From Perkinsus olseni (Eukaryota; Perkinsozoa; Perkinsida), in assembly GCA_013115125.1 (NCBI GenBank), contig JABANN010000199.1, positions 1 through 53,853 of the forward strand: a stretch of DNA of 53,853 nucleotides, read 5' to 3'. The notes beneath the pieces were generated by a model. That model saw nothing but the letters and a program-made list of their open reading frames with translations. It searched no databases and was not told the origin of the DNA. Position 1 is the stretch's first letter. Each line of letters begins with the position of its first letter. The position numbers were made by a program, and so were the translations under genes. Below are positions 1-10,261 of this stretch, piece after piece.

Positions 1-559
1 GAGTTCCGAGTTGTCTAGTCTCGAGGGGCCACCAAACCACGGGTTCGATCAGTCCGACGAATTATTACATCAATGAACAACGAAATTTGAACGTGGGGCT
101 TCATTCTTCCCTTAGTAGTCCCCCTGGGCGGTTAGGTCGTTGCATGGGCGAGTCGGGTCGCTCGGATAGCACTGAAAGCAGCGGGCGTCGTTTTCAGGTT
201 TGTTGTTGAAGACCGGTAGAACCTCCTGTGTTCTCCCTCTTCCTTCTTCTCAATGCATCATCAGCAGCTGGAGGGGGAGTATCGGAGCGTTGATCCCCTA
301 CTACAGTCGCCCCCACCAACGGGCGTCTGTACAGCAGCTGCCGCCGCTCAGGCTAGTACGGCTGTTGGGGTGATGCCTGCTAGGTAGTAGGGGGAAGGAG
401 ACTTGCGATGGGCTTTAACGTCCCTAGTGTGATGAGCGATGATCTCTATTGACGTACTTAGTGTGAGGGGCGATGGTCTCTATTGCGCCCTCGGTACTCC
501 GCTTAGGGCCATCTAGGATGTATCACCAGTCACAGTCCGCCAGACTGTCTGCTGGCGAC
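1..559. other. gene-poor stretch at window start
   Basis: No reading frame here has a recognisable motif. The stretch holds several CAGCAGCTG-like triplet-rich words near 260-345 and a tandem 34-bp duplication at 418-485. It may contain downstream exons of the minus-strand candidate at 560-730, but none could be fixed. Confidence 0.4.
418..485. repeat. 34-bp tandem duplication, two copies
   Basis: Two adjacent 34-nt units (418-451 and 452-485) share the core TAGTGTGA.G.GCGATG.TCT followed by CTATTG. They differ at only a few positions. No longer array is present. It looks like a simple local duplication. Confidence 0.75.
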
Positions 560-730
560 TTAGTGAATAGAATGCTGTCTATTAGAAGTGTCGAGATACA
601 CTTTTACGTAGAAGTGCGCGATTGCTGTGTTGAGCTTCTCATCCCCTTCAGTGGGTTGTACGCCCAGAAGCCGCATCTGTCGCTCGGAGGTCTCCGAGGC
701 AGCAGTAGTCTGCTGGCTGGAGGTGGCCAT
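560..730 (-). CDS. candidate first exon of an unidentified protein
   Basis: The minus strand reads from an ATG at 730 through a hydrophilic Ser/Thr/Gln-rich start, then a segment with GVQPTEGDEKLNTAIAHFY, and reaches a stop at 560. A good donor (GTAAAAG) follows the Tyr of that segment near 608, so the true exon may end there. Composition looks more protein-like than the overlapping plus-strand frame at 473-988, which is basic and Gly/Arg/Ser-rich. No family was recognised. It would be transcribed divergently from the carrier gene to its right. Confidence 0.3.
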   Translation of the reverse strand: MATSSQQTTAASETSERQMRLLGVQPTEGDEKLNTAIAHFYVKVYLDTSNRQHSIH

Positions 731-1206
731 GCAATTCATAGTGCGGCATCTGGCTTGGCGACGTATCTGGGTCAATGCTTGACTCTAGGACAGTTACATA
801 CTCTTGCCGGGGCTACCGGTAGGAGGAGAGGGGGCTGCGTGATTATGATGGGCGTTGAAACGGTTGGTTGGGACAAGTTACAGTACGTTGGTCGAGCGGT
901 GGGTTTTATTGAATCTTTGGTGCGTGTGTGGGTGGCTGTATCAAGTTGTCGATGCGAGTGGGGTGGGTGCAGGATTTCTCGTTTCTGATGCGGGCAAGGG
1001 AGAGCGCGTAAAATGCCCATTGCCGATGATTAAAGTTCGCGGGAAGATCATGATTTACCGTTTGTCGCTGTCGTAGGAGGGACGGTAGATGAGAACGCCA
1101 GGGCCGGATGGTCGCATCTTTTACTCTGTCCGACCTCCGACTTGTTGTAGCCCCCCGATTGTGATAATAGTGACTTGTGGTGTATCTTCATGGCTGTTTT
1201 TGTCAG

Positions 1207-3211
1207 CCTCCTTCGTGGCGGTGATCTCATCGTATCCGTTGGATCTGATGAAGAACAGGGTAGCATCGGCATCGCTGTACAAGTCGCCATTGGACTGTAT
1301 GAGGATTACGTGGAAGAATGAAGGCTTTAAAGGTACTCTCGTACTCTTTGAAAGATCATAGCGAAGCCATTACACCCGTATTTCGAACTGTTTTCCCAAG
1401 AAGTAACGGGGAGTACTATTCATTTTTCCCGGAAAAAACTAAAGGAAAAAGTTTGGAAAATTTCGAGAATTTTCTTCTCCTTTTTCCCGCTGGAGATTGC
1501 GATCGGTCTCTTCCACGGTGATCTCAACGCGTAATGGAAGCGATTACGCAATGGCTGAGTCGGAGTAAGGGGCGTTTGTATCTTCGGTCTGATGTAGGCT
1601 TCTATAAAGGGGTATCATCCCCTATGGTTGGTGATGTGGCGATGGGCATGGCAGCCTTTGGGGTGTATGGTTATATGAGTACTCGCCTGAAGCAAAGCGA
1701 CAATAATGACTTTGGCCCAGCCAAAACGGCCGCTATTTCTGGTGAGAACAGACACAGTTTTTCCTGGGGCCAATACGAGCCGTCGATCAGGTGCCACAGC
1801 TGGATTGGCAGCAGCTGTCATTGGGTGCCCCTTCGAGGTGGTGAAGCTGCAACTTCAGATGCAGTATGTGCGAGGCCTCAATGCCTCCATCAACGTAGCG
1901 TCATCGGAGTACACCTCGGTGGTGAACCACGTAATAATGGGAGCGTCATTGACTCTACGGCCTCGTCTCCTGATTGTGTTCTTTTGAGTGGAAACGGAAT
2001 TGTACACGTCTGACGTGGTAGATTATACGAGTCACACGTGAGGCGTTTATCTTTATATATTATCTCATCATTCATCATCATTATTTATACGTGTGTCCTG
2101 ATTGTGTTTGACGGAATGGGGATTAGCCAGAAGCTATTAAATATTTTTTGTCTCGATGCTCTCAGTCTGTCGGTCTCTAACGAGCACGATCTGGTCCTGG
2201 TCGTGTGTGTGGATAATATGAAACGGTTGATCGATTTGAGTATCTATACTCTCTTTTCCAGGCCGTTGCAGTCCGTCGTGCAGAGCATCTTGGTAGTGTT
2301 TATCGAGGCCTTATTGATTGCGTCAAGCAAGTACGTGGTGTGAGACCCTTCCCTTGTCTCCCGGGCGAGCGCTTTTTCTACCCTTGCAGGTTGTCGGCTG
2401 CCGTGCCTACAATATGGGTCTCACTGCTATGTGCATGCGTAATGTCGTGGGGTGGAGCATATCTTATCCAACCTTTGAATACTTGCGAAACCGTTTCGCA
2501 AAGTAAGAGTATCTTAGGTTGAAGCTTGGCGTATCCAAATTGGGTCAGGCACATGTTTGGCGATTCTAGTGCACAGTCCGTAGCGAAGTTGCCAACATGG
2601 TCTCTGATGATTTCGGGCGGTATCAGCGGATCGATCTTTTGGACGGCAGTTTTCCCGATGGATGTTATTAAGGCGAACATGCAGGGACAGAAAATTAATG
2701 GTAATTCGGTTAGGAGGGAGCCGGAGGAATGAAGAAATAGAAATCTTCCGAGACGTGCCTAAGATATTCTTAGTGCGATTCCGTGATGGAGTGGTATGCC
2801 ACTACACGCAGTAATAGGGCGTTTGTAGTTGTACTGTGCAAGGTGGTCTCGTACTGGTCCAGTAGAAGGCCACCTACTGGATACAGTACTACTGGGTACT
2901 GGTCAAAAAAATCTCCTGGAATAGGTTGTTATCCCGAGGATGTTCTCTAACTGTTGTCCATTTGTCAGAGCGTACTTGGGCATGCCTGCGTAGCTGCGTC
3001 AGCGACCTTTACAAAGCCGGTGGCATAAGGCGCTTCTACAAAGGCCTCAGTGCAGCGATCATCCGAGCATTCCCGGTAGGCGGCTGTCATCCCCTGGCGA
3101 GCTCTGATGTCATCCCCTTTTCAGCACAACGCGGTGGCTTACTCGGTCTACGCTCTGATCGTTACGGCGTTGACCGTACCACAGCATGCAGTAGCGGCTG
3201 CTGGCGAATAG
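1207..3211 (+). CDS. mitochondrial carrier family (SLC25) protein, multi-exon
   Basis: An inner-membrane solute carrier built of three roughly 100-residue repeats, each with two helices and a P-x-[DE]-x-x-K signature. Exons that splice in phase are 1207-1332, 1598-1741, 1791-1930, 2262-2330, 2390-2502, 2549-2700, 2969-3075 and 3125-3211 (TAG). Repeat 1 shows SYPLDLMKNRV and EGFK|GFYKGVSSPMVGD across an intron. Repeat 2 shows GCPFEVVKLQLQM and later RNVVGWSISYPTFEYLRNRF. Repeat 3 shows FPMDVIKANMQGQ and GIRRFYKGLSAAIIRAFP. The first transmembrane segment and start codon lie upstream; a frame reading PFVAVVGGT near 1050-1084 is a plausible part, but its splice phase does not fit simply. The transported substrate cannot be told from the sequence. 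The three signatures make the family assignment secure. Confidence 0.88.
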
Positions 3212-4112
3212 CCTCGTGCCACTCCCTCGTGTAAGAACGTCTGGGGATAGCGACGTCGCGCAGGGTTGTTGGCAGAATTTCGGATAACGCCGTGATGGTA
3301 GCATAAATACTTGACTTTTTTACACACTACACAGACTCACAATTTATTCATTTCTTTGTTTTTCTCGGCCTGCCGCTGCTGCCGCTGTTATTTGCCCCGT
3401 CGTCGCCGAAGTGATTTTCCACTGCAAGGTTGTTGTTCATTTGGATGTATTGCTGCTGCTGTGGTCCGCAGTGGTCTGTGACGAATTTCGTGGCGCGCGG
3501 TCATCTTGGCGATGCCCTGGTGTAGTTTCCGTTGCGAAGAGCGCCCGCTGAACCACTGCGTGGTTGTAAGAGATGTGTTTCCGGTAGTCTTGAAGAATGT
3601 AAGATTTAAGATTTGTGGTTGTATGGGCGTTGAGGAAATGCAAGATCTGACGATATTGCAAGTGGAAGGAGCTGCTGCTGCAGTCACTGCGTTATCTCCT
3701 GTGAGGGCACCCCTCCTGGTTCTGTGACGAAGTGCCTCGGTATTTCGGGAATTTTGTGCCTGCCGACAATACTAGAATGATGATGACCGTTGAGGAACTT
3801 CAAGTTTCCCAAGATTTCGTAAGTAAGCTGTTTATTACTCCTCCCGCTCGCTTGTTGCCCGTAAGTCACTAATACCATTATTCGGCTTGTTTTCCTTTTC
3901 CCTATCACGATTGCTACAACATACGAAGGGAACTCTGTCATCGTCGTCGTAATCGTCTGCTCTGTTGTAATCTGTTGCCCCTCGCTGATGCCGATCATCA
4001 TCATTACCATAGTCTACCGTAATAGCGAGGACCCCTGAGACAATTGCCTTGAGTTGTGATCAGGGAGGGCCACGGTCGGCGGGGGAGGGTCAGTTCAGCT
4101 GTCTTCTGCGTA
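3212..4112. other. intergenic stretch, no supported gene
   Basis: Open frames here (for example minus 3388-3687 and plus 3506-3727) are short, overlap one another on both strands, and carry no motif. Triplet runs such as TGCTGCTGCTG near 3370 and 3450 account for some of the openness. Confidence 0.4.
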
Positions 4113-4168
4113 AAGTGTCTCGTTGTGACCAGGAGAACTGTCCTGGTATCACGGGCGATGAGACACTT
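4113..4168. repeat. nested inverted repeat / hairpin
   Basis: Outer arms AAGTGTCTC (4113-4121) and GAGACACTT (4160-4168) are perfect 9-bp complements. Inside them ACCAGGA (4128-4134) and TCCTGGT (4141-4147) pair perfectly around GAACTG, and GTG/CAC extend that stem after a two-base bulge. It sits between the carrier and transporter genes, 16 nt before a second hairpin. Confidence 0.8.
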
Positions 4169-4183
4169 ACCACAGGGTGAGGG

Positions 4184-4209
4184 GATCTAGGGACGCATAT
4201 CCCTAGATC
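4184..4209. repeat. perfect 10-bp hairpin
   Basis: GATCTAGGGA (4184-4193) and TCCCTAGATC (4200-4209) are exact reverse complements separated by CGCATA. There is no adjacent T-run of the kind expected for a Pol III terminator. With the nested hairpin just upstream it forms a compact structured block. Confidence 0.85.
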
Positions 4210-4254
4210 GAGTGTTCTTCGGAGACTTCTGCGAGGACGACAGTCCTGCACATC

Positions 4255-4596
4255 TTGATATGTACCGTCGGAGGCACTTTCCTGTCCTCGAGAATAGCAC
4301 GAAACTCGTATGGGGAGAAGATTAAGGGCTTCGCTGACTCTGAAACGTCAGGGCGGTGGGTACAGGAATGCCCGGAGTGTAGCGCCGTGAGGCTCTCGGA
4401 AGACAGATTGCTCTTGTTATGTCGGCTGTGTGTAGGACTGAAGATAGTGGAAGGCAGGAGGAATTTTGTTGAGTCGGAGCAGTCTTTTTTCAATATGATA
4501 GATTCTCTCCGGCGGGCTTTTGTGGAGTTCTTGTTGGTCACCAGACGAGCCTTCAGCTTGCTCAGAGTAAGCCAGTTATTGAGAATCTTTTCTTAG
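4255..4596 (+). other. open frame upstream of the CRT-like gene, status uncertain
   Basis: A 113-codon frame lies directly upstream of the first secure exon of the transporter and could hold its hydrophilic N-terminus. It has a CPEC dicysteine and a hydrophobic stretch but no family motif. An overlapping 112-codon minus frame (4203-4541) is equally open, so neither is supported as coding. Confidence 0.2.
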
Positions 4597-4656
4597 TGTC
4601 AAACTCATGTTCAACCTCAAGATACGCTGTCATGTGATCATCCGCATTCCGCTCAG

Positions 4657-6585
4657 GTGGCCTCGTTGTCCGTCTCCCTTCTAGCCTGTGGAGCGCTGCA
4701 GCGGATTGCGTTCAAGCGAATAGCTTATCCCCTAGGAGAGTAAGTCATGGCAAGTTGCCATTGCCAACCGGCCCACCGCGGCACGCATGCTCCTTCTTAC
4801 GTACTCGCCGCTGTGGAGCTAAATCGCGGGCGCCTGTGAAGTCCATCCTCTTTAAACGGGTCCCATTCTCTCACTTGCGATCGTTACAGACTCCGGAAGT
4901 TTAGATACCCAATTCTGTTGCTCTGTGTAATATCGGCTGCCTTCATCCCCCTTTTCGGCTTCCCCTACCTCTACGTTAAGTGTGCTGCTGGCGGCACTGA
5001 CGACCATCGTATTCTACCCTACGCCATTATAGGTAGGGGTATAATCTCCAACGACGCCTCCCGTCGCCATGAGCTGAATAGCTCAACCGCTACATTCTGT
5101 GCCTGTTAATCGTTTTCGAGAGCCTTGTCGAGGCTAAGTGTACATTACTTGTAAGTTACACAGTAAGCCTTAGGTGCTCTCAATGCTGTTAATGGTGGTC
5201 TTACTATATTCGGCAACGCCTACGTCCCTGGCTACCTGCAGACCATCCTACAGCAGACCATTATCCCCTTCACGATGATCTTATCCGTGGTAGTATCCCT
5301 TCGATCGCTCCAGGTCTCTTACTACACCCGTTGGTCTCAGCTCCTATGCGGTACGCGGTACACTCTGCAGCATCTCCTCGGTGTTGTCATCATTATCGTC
5401 GGTGTCGCTGTGCAGCTAGGGCCGCTAATGGTAAGTGACGGTAAGTGGGGATCTTCCCTTGCGAGTTCCGTGTTCACCTCAGTCGTCGGACGGTGACACT
5501 GGATCTTCCGCGACCACCACAAGCCTTGTCTGGTCCCTGGTGTACCTCGTGGCCCCTCTACCAGTGGCTCTGGCAGCAGTGTAGGCTATGCATTGTGACA
5601 ATTTCGTGGCGCAGTGACGGAACTCTCATCAGTTACCAGGAACTGGAGTTCTCTAAACGCAAGGTTAACTTGATATCCTTGATGTACTGGAGTAACCTCA
5701 TCCAAGCGATGATACTCTTTTTGCTGGTAAGTGGCTCGCCTCCCTGCTGCTAACCTCACAGTCCCCCTTAGGTGCCATACGACCTCGCCACCACCGCGAA
5801 CTCCGAGGTCTCGCACTGGCCGGCAGCATTCCGGTGTATTGCGTACTCGGATAAGACTGTCAACCCGGAGTGTGCGGGAGGGCAGGCCGGCATGTAAGTC
5901 CTGCTCCTCCTGCTGCTCGCCGGACTTCTCGTAACAGCGGCTTAGTTCGTCGCGTCGTTGAACCCTAAAAAGTGTCGAAATTGATTGCTTCCCAGATACC
6001 TAGGGTCCTGCATCCTGTGGATGCTGGTGTCACAGTTGCTTCAGGCTGAGCTTGTGAGGCACGCTGGCGCGAGCCTTTGTGCTGTGGTTATGACGTTGGG
6101 TTTACCAACCACCGCCCTGGCCTTCTCGGTAGGCCCCTCGGTTGGGACCGCCTTAGTTGAATACGCCTTCCTAGCCATTAAGCACATCAATTATACTATA
6201 TAATAAATAACATGATTTATCGAATGGCACGTTACATATTCATACGCGCATCAGGGGCCCTCTGTCGTTCGTCTTCACCGCGATTACCAGTCGGAGTCGC
6301 CGGTTGCTACTTCCTTCATGCCCCTCTGTCCCAGATACCCCAATTGATGGGCGACCACATCGAGCCGATAGATGGATCCACCGTCTTGGCCCTCTCGGTG
6401 GTACGTGCCACCACTCGTAGCGTATCGCGCTTATTCTTCACTGACAGATCCTGCTTGGTGTGAGCTTGTATCGATCCGCGAAGATTCAAGGTGATTCTGT
6501 GGTGCCGAAGGAAGCTGAGGGGTTGATGGCATCCACGGATTCAACCAGTAGGAACCCTATGTCTGGCATTACTACAACACGGTAG
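4657..6585 (+). CDS. CRT-like transporter (chloroquine resistance transporter family)
   Basis: A polytopic carrier of the drug/metabolite superfamily. The family sits in digestive-vacuole or plastid membranes and exports small peptides or thiols. Secure exons are 4657-4739 (TM1), 4890-~4974 (TM2), ~5174-5289, 5341-5430, 5483-5580, 5633-5726, 5772-5893, 5996-6128, 6335-6400 and 6448-6585 (TAG). Family hallmarks are VPGYLQTILQQTIIPFTMIL, then TRYTLQHLLGVVIIIVGV across an intron (5290-5340), then an Ala-Ala-Val-Tyr-x-Glu turn formed by splicing 5580 to 5633. A loop with two Cys (FRCIAYSDKTVNPECAGG) precedes TM7, as in PfCRT. The exon between TM2 and TM3, and the true start upstream of 4657, are unresolved. 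The final 30 residues are hydrophilic. Substrate and organelle cannot be read from the sequence. Confidence 0.85.
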
Positions 6586-6652
6586 TGGTGATTTTGATAT
6601 GGACCATAACTCCAATCGTATTATAGAACAGTCTCTAATAGAGTACCGTACT

Positions 6653-6681
6653 AGTACGCCGTACTCGAAGTACGGCGTACT
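6653..6681. repeat. perfect 13-bp palindrome in a GTAC-rich island
   Basis: AGTACGCCGTACT (6653-6665) and AGTACGGCGTACT (6669-6681) are exact reverse complements around a CGA loop. Further GTAC words (CGTACT, CCGTAC, ACGTAC) recur up to about 6775. Confidence 0.85.
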
Positions 6682-7442
6682 TCAATACACGTAGGCGTTA
6701 TTTAATATATTTAATACGTACTAGTTCTCCGTACCCGCACTAGGTTGACAGTTTGAAACGTACTCCGTACCGTACTTTCCTCGACCCCAGTGCGCTTGCC
6801 CAGCTCTAGCGCACATAATCACACTGGCCTACTACCGTCGCCCTACTGCGACGTAGAACCTCTGTCATGGAAGATGGTGTTGCTTTCAGTTTTCACTGCA
6901 TCAGTTGTGTATCAGGTGGGAGCGGAAGCCGCACACCCCTGCAGAGAAGGGGCAGTGTCCAGCCTCGACTCTACAGCTCTGGCATCGGCATCATTCAGAG
7001 TGAATACACCCATGACGAGGGTCTACAGTACGCTGACCTGGCTTCGCTGAGTTCATGATTTATCAACTTTCAGGTGCCCACTTTTACTAGAGCACACTCG
7101 CTCAGCGGCATCTTCTCCTCGCCGTAGATGACAAGGGCGATCAGGTCGCAGCGCATGTCCAATATCATCACTCAAAATGATATTTTCACGTTCAAGGATC
7201 GGCCGTTTTGCCTTTCGCCGATTCGCCTGACTTTTATTAAGGATATTCTATTGCGTTAGGATCGTGTTGTGTTTCGGTACTCCGCGATCTTGCCTGTTGT
7301 GTCAACTCATCGTCCGTAAGCTAATGAGGCATTCACGGGCATCAGCTATAGATAAGAGGCGGAATCAGCCTATGGTGAAGTTACTTCGCCAAGTAGGTGC
7401 AGTGATGCAGTGTAGCACAACAGAACAACTTGCAGGTTAAGT

Positions 7443-7679
7443 TTATATACTTAACATAGCGCAGCCTAGCCTTGCACTGCCATTGTGGTAACCGTACCGT
7501 GGTTGCTCGGCGTCCTTCTTAACTACCGATGACTCCTCAATCCTCGTCAACATACGATGGCTACCAGAGACACATCTCTCGTGTAACTCCGTGACCTCCG
7601 AGGAGGTTTCCGACGTAACCAGATCAGTATCACCTTCCTGCATGATCTTCTGAATTCTCCATGCCAATAATATTGCCAT
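7443..7679 (-). CDS. weak candidate small protein
   Basis: The minus frame opens with a short hydrophobic start (MAILLAWRIQKIMQEG) followed by a charged Ser/Thr/Glu-rich stretch and ends at 7443. Composition is protein-like and the overlapping frames are not open. There is no motif and no clear splice partner, so this may be chance. Confidence 0.25.
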   Translation of the reverse strand: MAILLAWRIQKIMQEGDTDLVTSETSSEVTELHERCVSGSHRMLTRIEESSVVKKDAEQPRYGYHNGSARLGCAMLSI

Positions 7680-8361
7680 ATACTAATAGCATTCTGAATG
7701 AGAGAACTATGAGGCGTCGGAACCTCATCCAGTTTAGCCTCGTCCGCAAGTACAAGTTAGAATGCCTCATGGCAGTAGATCTCTAGAGCAGAAGCCTCAT
7801 CAACACACTCGGACAAGGCCAATCCCAAACGCTAGTCATGAACATCATGTTTCAACTTCAACCGTGGATAATGCTTTGGCCCGCGCGATCTGGGTTCGCT
7901 GAAAGATGAGACTACGTCGTAGTCCCTACTGACAAAAAGTAGTACAGCAGTAGTCACTACGAAGAAGAGTACGGCAGATTACCGCTTGCGCTAATGAAGA
8001 CAACACAGATATCACTAAGGTATGCCAAGTGGCAGTGGCAGGCTGATTGCCCTTCTTTGCACGGATGTGTACCCACTCCGAGGAGTGCTGGCCGCTCGCC
8101 ACGCCCAGAGCCCCCCGGGCGTGCGCAGCTTCTCGGAGACTTGAGAGGCCAACCCCTATCTTCGGGCGCTTCACTTTCCCGTGGAGCTAGGGCCTCGTCA
8201 CTTGTAGCAATGCAATGCTGTATCTGTGGTAGCGAGCTTATGGCAAATCGACAAGCCAACTTGAAAAAGTCCCCGGTGCTGTCGTGTTGCAGCCGAGAGC
8301 GATCGTTCATTAGTGACCAGGCTGAAGATTAGGAGTCCATTTCAGGTTTAGATCTCCCCAG

Positions 8362-9591
8362 ATGCGTTCCCTCGTCTTCTATGGGTGCATTGAATTATTC
8401 GTCGCCTTCGTCAAAGCCGAGCAAATCTCTCTTCCAATGACAGAAGAGTATGTGCCCTTAACACTCGACGGTCAGGCACTCTACTTCCGGGTGGACACTG
8501 ACAGTGCAAGAACTTTTGCCATCTACGGTCCCATGTACGAGAACCGGCACGGTAAAGGAAGCTGCGATGAGATACCCTCGGAATGTTACTTCTGCCCCAC
8601 TAACGTTTCGTGTGATGATATCTTTAAGAGGAAGAGATGGGAAGTGTCTTTCGGCGACGGTGATGTGGTTGAGTACGTACAACACAACGTGACGCTCGCT
8701 GTTGGTGATGAGCTTGTCCCCGACTTCGAGCTCGGACTTGTCCTCAAACACAGCAACGCTCGCGGGAGACGTACGTCCGCTTACGGCCTGCTCGGCTTAT
8801 CGGTCGGTCGTGGCAACATACCAGAGACTTTCTTGGGACAGCTCAAGAGACGGCAGGTCATTTCTGATCTTGTGTACTCGATTGACGCTGAGGAACAAGG
8901 ACCGTCTATCACAGGCAACCTGACACTGGACGACTCAAGGGCGACTAAGGACCTGGATCTACCCTTCAGCTACAGCTCAACGGGATCCAAGAGAAGTCTC
9001 AAAGTTCCGCTGTGGTCGCTCAGGCTCTTCGATTCCGATCGAAAAGTCTTGACGCGACATAGTTGGAACGTCTCCCGGAGGACAGAGAATGGCCCAACCG
9101 CCAGTTCTGTAGATGCTGGGGCATCGTCACTCCAGATTCCTGAAGAAGACTTCGGAAGATTCTCTAGAGCAGTTGAAGCGGCCATGCAACGCGATAACAA
9201 GAGTACGCACCGTATCATATGGGAGGACCCCAAGACACAATTCAACATGATCAGGGCAGAGGCTATTCCTTACTTGCCCACCCTTGGCTATGTTGTCGGG
9301 GAGCCGCCGCATGATATAGACATCAGGATAGAGCCGAAGCATTACGTCTACGACTGTTACGGAGGCATTTGTTTCCTGGATATTCATCATGACCATTATC
9401 TTTTGTGGGAGACAGTTCTGGGACAGCCGTTGTTCCGTGCGTATGACGTGAAGGTTGACCTTGCTAATTCCCGACTGTCCTTCTCTCGCCACGGAGGAAG
9501 TTCAAGAACTGCCGCGAAAACGGAGACCGCTCAGCCTCGAGGCAAGAAGGGTTCACCGATCGGACGATCATTCAAGCAAGGGAAACACTGA
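8362..9591 (+). CDS. pepsin-family (A1) aspartic protease-like protein, copy 1
   Basis: An intronless 409-residue bilobed aspartic protease homologue. The start is an ATG placed right after a CAG acceptor-like site and gives a 19-residue hydrophobic leader ending VKA, so it is probably secreted or vacuolar. Fold landmarks are a first catalytic motif at Asp45, a flap region reading SFGDGD, GLLGLSVGRGNIP (the pepsin ILGLG element), a second catalytic motif at Asp251, and VLGQPLFRAYDV near the C-terminus (pepsin LGD.FLR.yy). The first motif is D-T-D instead of D-T-G, the second D-A-G instead of D-[TS]-G, and the flap Tyr is replaced by Phe. Four Cys near residues 68-90 are shared by all three copies. 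Whether it is still a protease is doubtful. It could be a pseudoprotease or binding protein. Confidence 0.85.
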   Translation: MRSLVFYGCIELFVAFVKAEQISLPMTEEYVPLTLDGQALYFRVDTDSARTFAIYGPMYENRHGKGSCDEIPSECYFCPTNVSCDDIFKRKRWEVSFGDGDVVEYVQHNVTLAVGDELVPDFELGLVLKHSNARGRRTSAYGLLGLSVGRGNIPETFLGQLKRRQVISDLVYSIDAEEQGPSITGNLTLDDSRATKDLDLPFSYSSTGSKRSLKVPLWSLRLFDSDRKVLTRHSWNVSRRTENGPTASSVDAGASSLQIPEEDFGRFSRAVEAAMQRDNKSTHRIIWEDPKTQFNMIRAEAIPYLPTLGYVVGEPPHDIDIRIEPKHYVYDCYGGICFLDIHHDHYLLWETVLGQPLFRAYDVKVDLANSRLSFSRHGGSSRTAAKTETAQPRGKKGSPIGRSFKQGKH

Positions 9592-9901
9592 CTGTAACCG
9601 GTGTGACGGCGGGGCCGGCTAGACTTGTTGATAGGGTGTTGTTGTAGGCATCTTAATGATGTGAAGCTTTACTATACGTCTGGCGTTGCATTGGAGTCCA
9701 GCTCGAGCCGAGAGTTCCAGCCTCTCCAGCGCCATCATCCTCGCGAGAAATCACAGAGATGAATTTGTGTGGAATCTTTCATCTCTCTGGGACATCGTTT
9801 GTTGATTTCGTTATGATTGCTATCATTGGCGCTGCGCGATGCTTCGCTTCGCCAGTACACTTTTCGCTTTAAACGCTCTACCAGTGTTACACTTGAGGGG
9901 C

Positions 9902-10261
9902 GACAGAACCATGTTATGGATCCACGCCCTTTCGCCGTGTCTGACGTATACGGGCATGTCGTTCGCCTTTGTCAAAGGCTGGGTTGAGGCAAACAGTGCG
10001 CCCGCCCTAATCTACTCGAAATAGACTGCATTGAGCGCTGCAGGATTTCCATCTAGCGATGGAACTTCCTCATGCTTAGCTCAGGTGTGCCTAGGTTCTA
10101 ACATGCTGATGCTGATATCCAAGCTGAGTGTTCGTTGATGCACTGGTGTTATGATAGTGTATTGCCATTGTCAAGGTTTTTCGACAGGCTTTCCATCACA
10201 ATTTCCGGAACTTCGCAGTCGCCTTCCAGCACGGTACGTTTCACCATTCGGTCTGCTTGTA
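9902..10261 (+). repeat. duplicated 5' flank, copy A (upstream of protease copy 2)
   Basis: This 360-bp block and 12579-12950 are diverged copies of one another. Shared words in order include GACAGAACCATGTTA, CATTGAGCGCTG.AGGATTTC, GAGTGTTCGTTGATGCAC, GTATTGCCA.TGTC and GGCTTTCCATCA.AATTTC. It carries the promoter region, so the duplication unit included regulatory DNA. It may also carry remnants of an older coding frame: plus 9839-10024 is open and starts with a hydrophobic run. Confidence 0.8.

Larger units (their letters stand above)
6586..8361. other. intergenic region upstream of the protease cluster
   Basis: The left part (6640-6780) is a GTAC-rich palindromic island. The rest has weak frames: plus 6790-7050, with a hydrophobic start (MVLLSVFTASVVYQVGAEA) that might be a signal peptide, and plus 7994-8332 and minus 7443-7679. 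None carries a recognisable motif. AG acceptors such as CTCCCCAG directly before the ATG at 8362 suggest a leader intron or trans-splice site for the first protease gene. Confidence 0.4.

Noticed and set aside
473-988. 171-codon plus frame at the window start
   Set aside because: Basic, Gly/Ser/Arg-rich, no motif, and antisense to a more protein-like minus frame; probably chance.
1420-1500. A/T-rich purine-pyrimidine arms (GGAAAAAG ... CTTTTTCC) in a carrier intron
   Set aside because: Imperfect and low-complexity; consistent with a polypyrimidine-rich intron rather than an element.
5275-5340. unspliced reading of the CRT-like exon with a 17-residue insert, or a 27-nt mini-intron
   Set aside because: A standard 51-nt intron (5290-5340, donor GTAGTA, acceptor TCTCAG) joins FTMILSV to LLCGTRYTL and restores the family spacing exactly.
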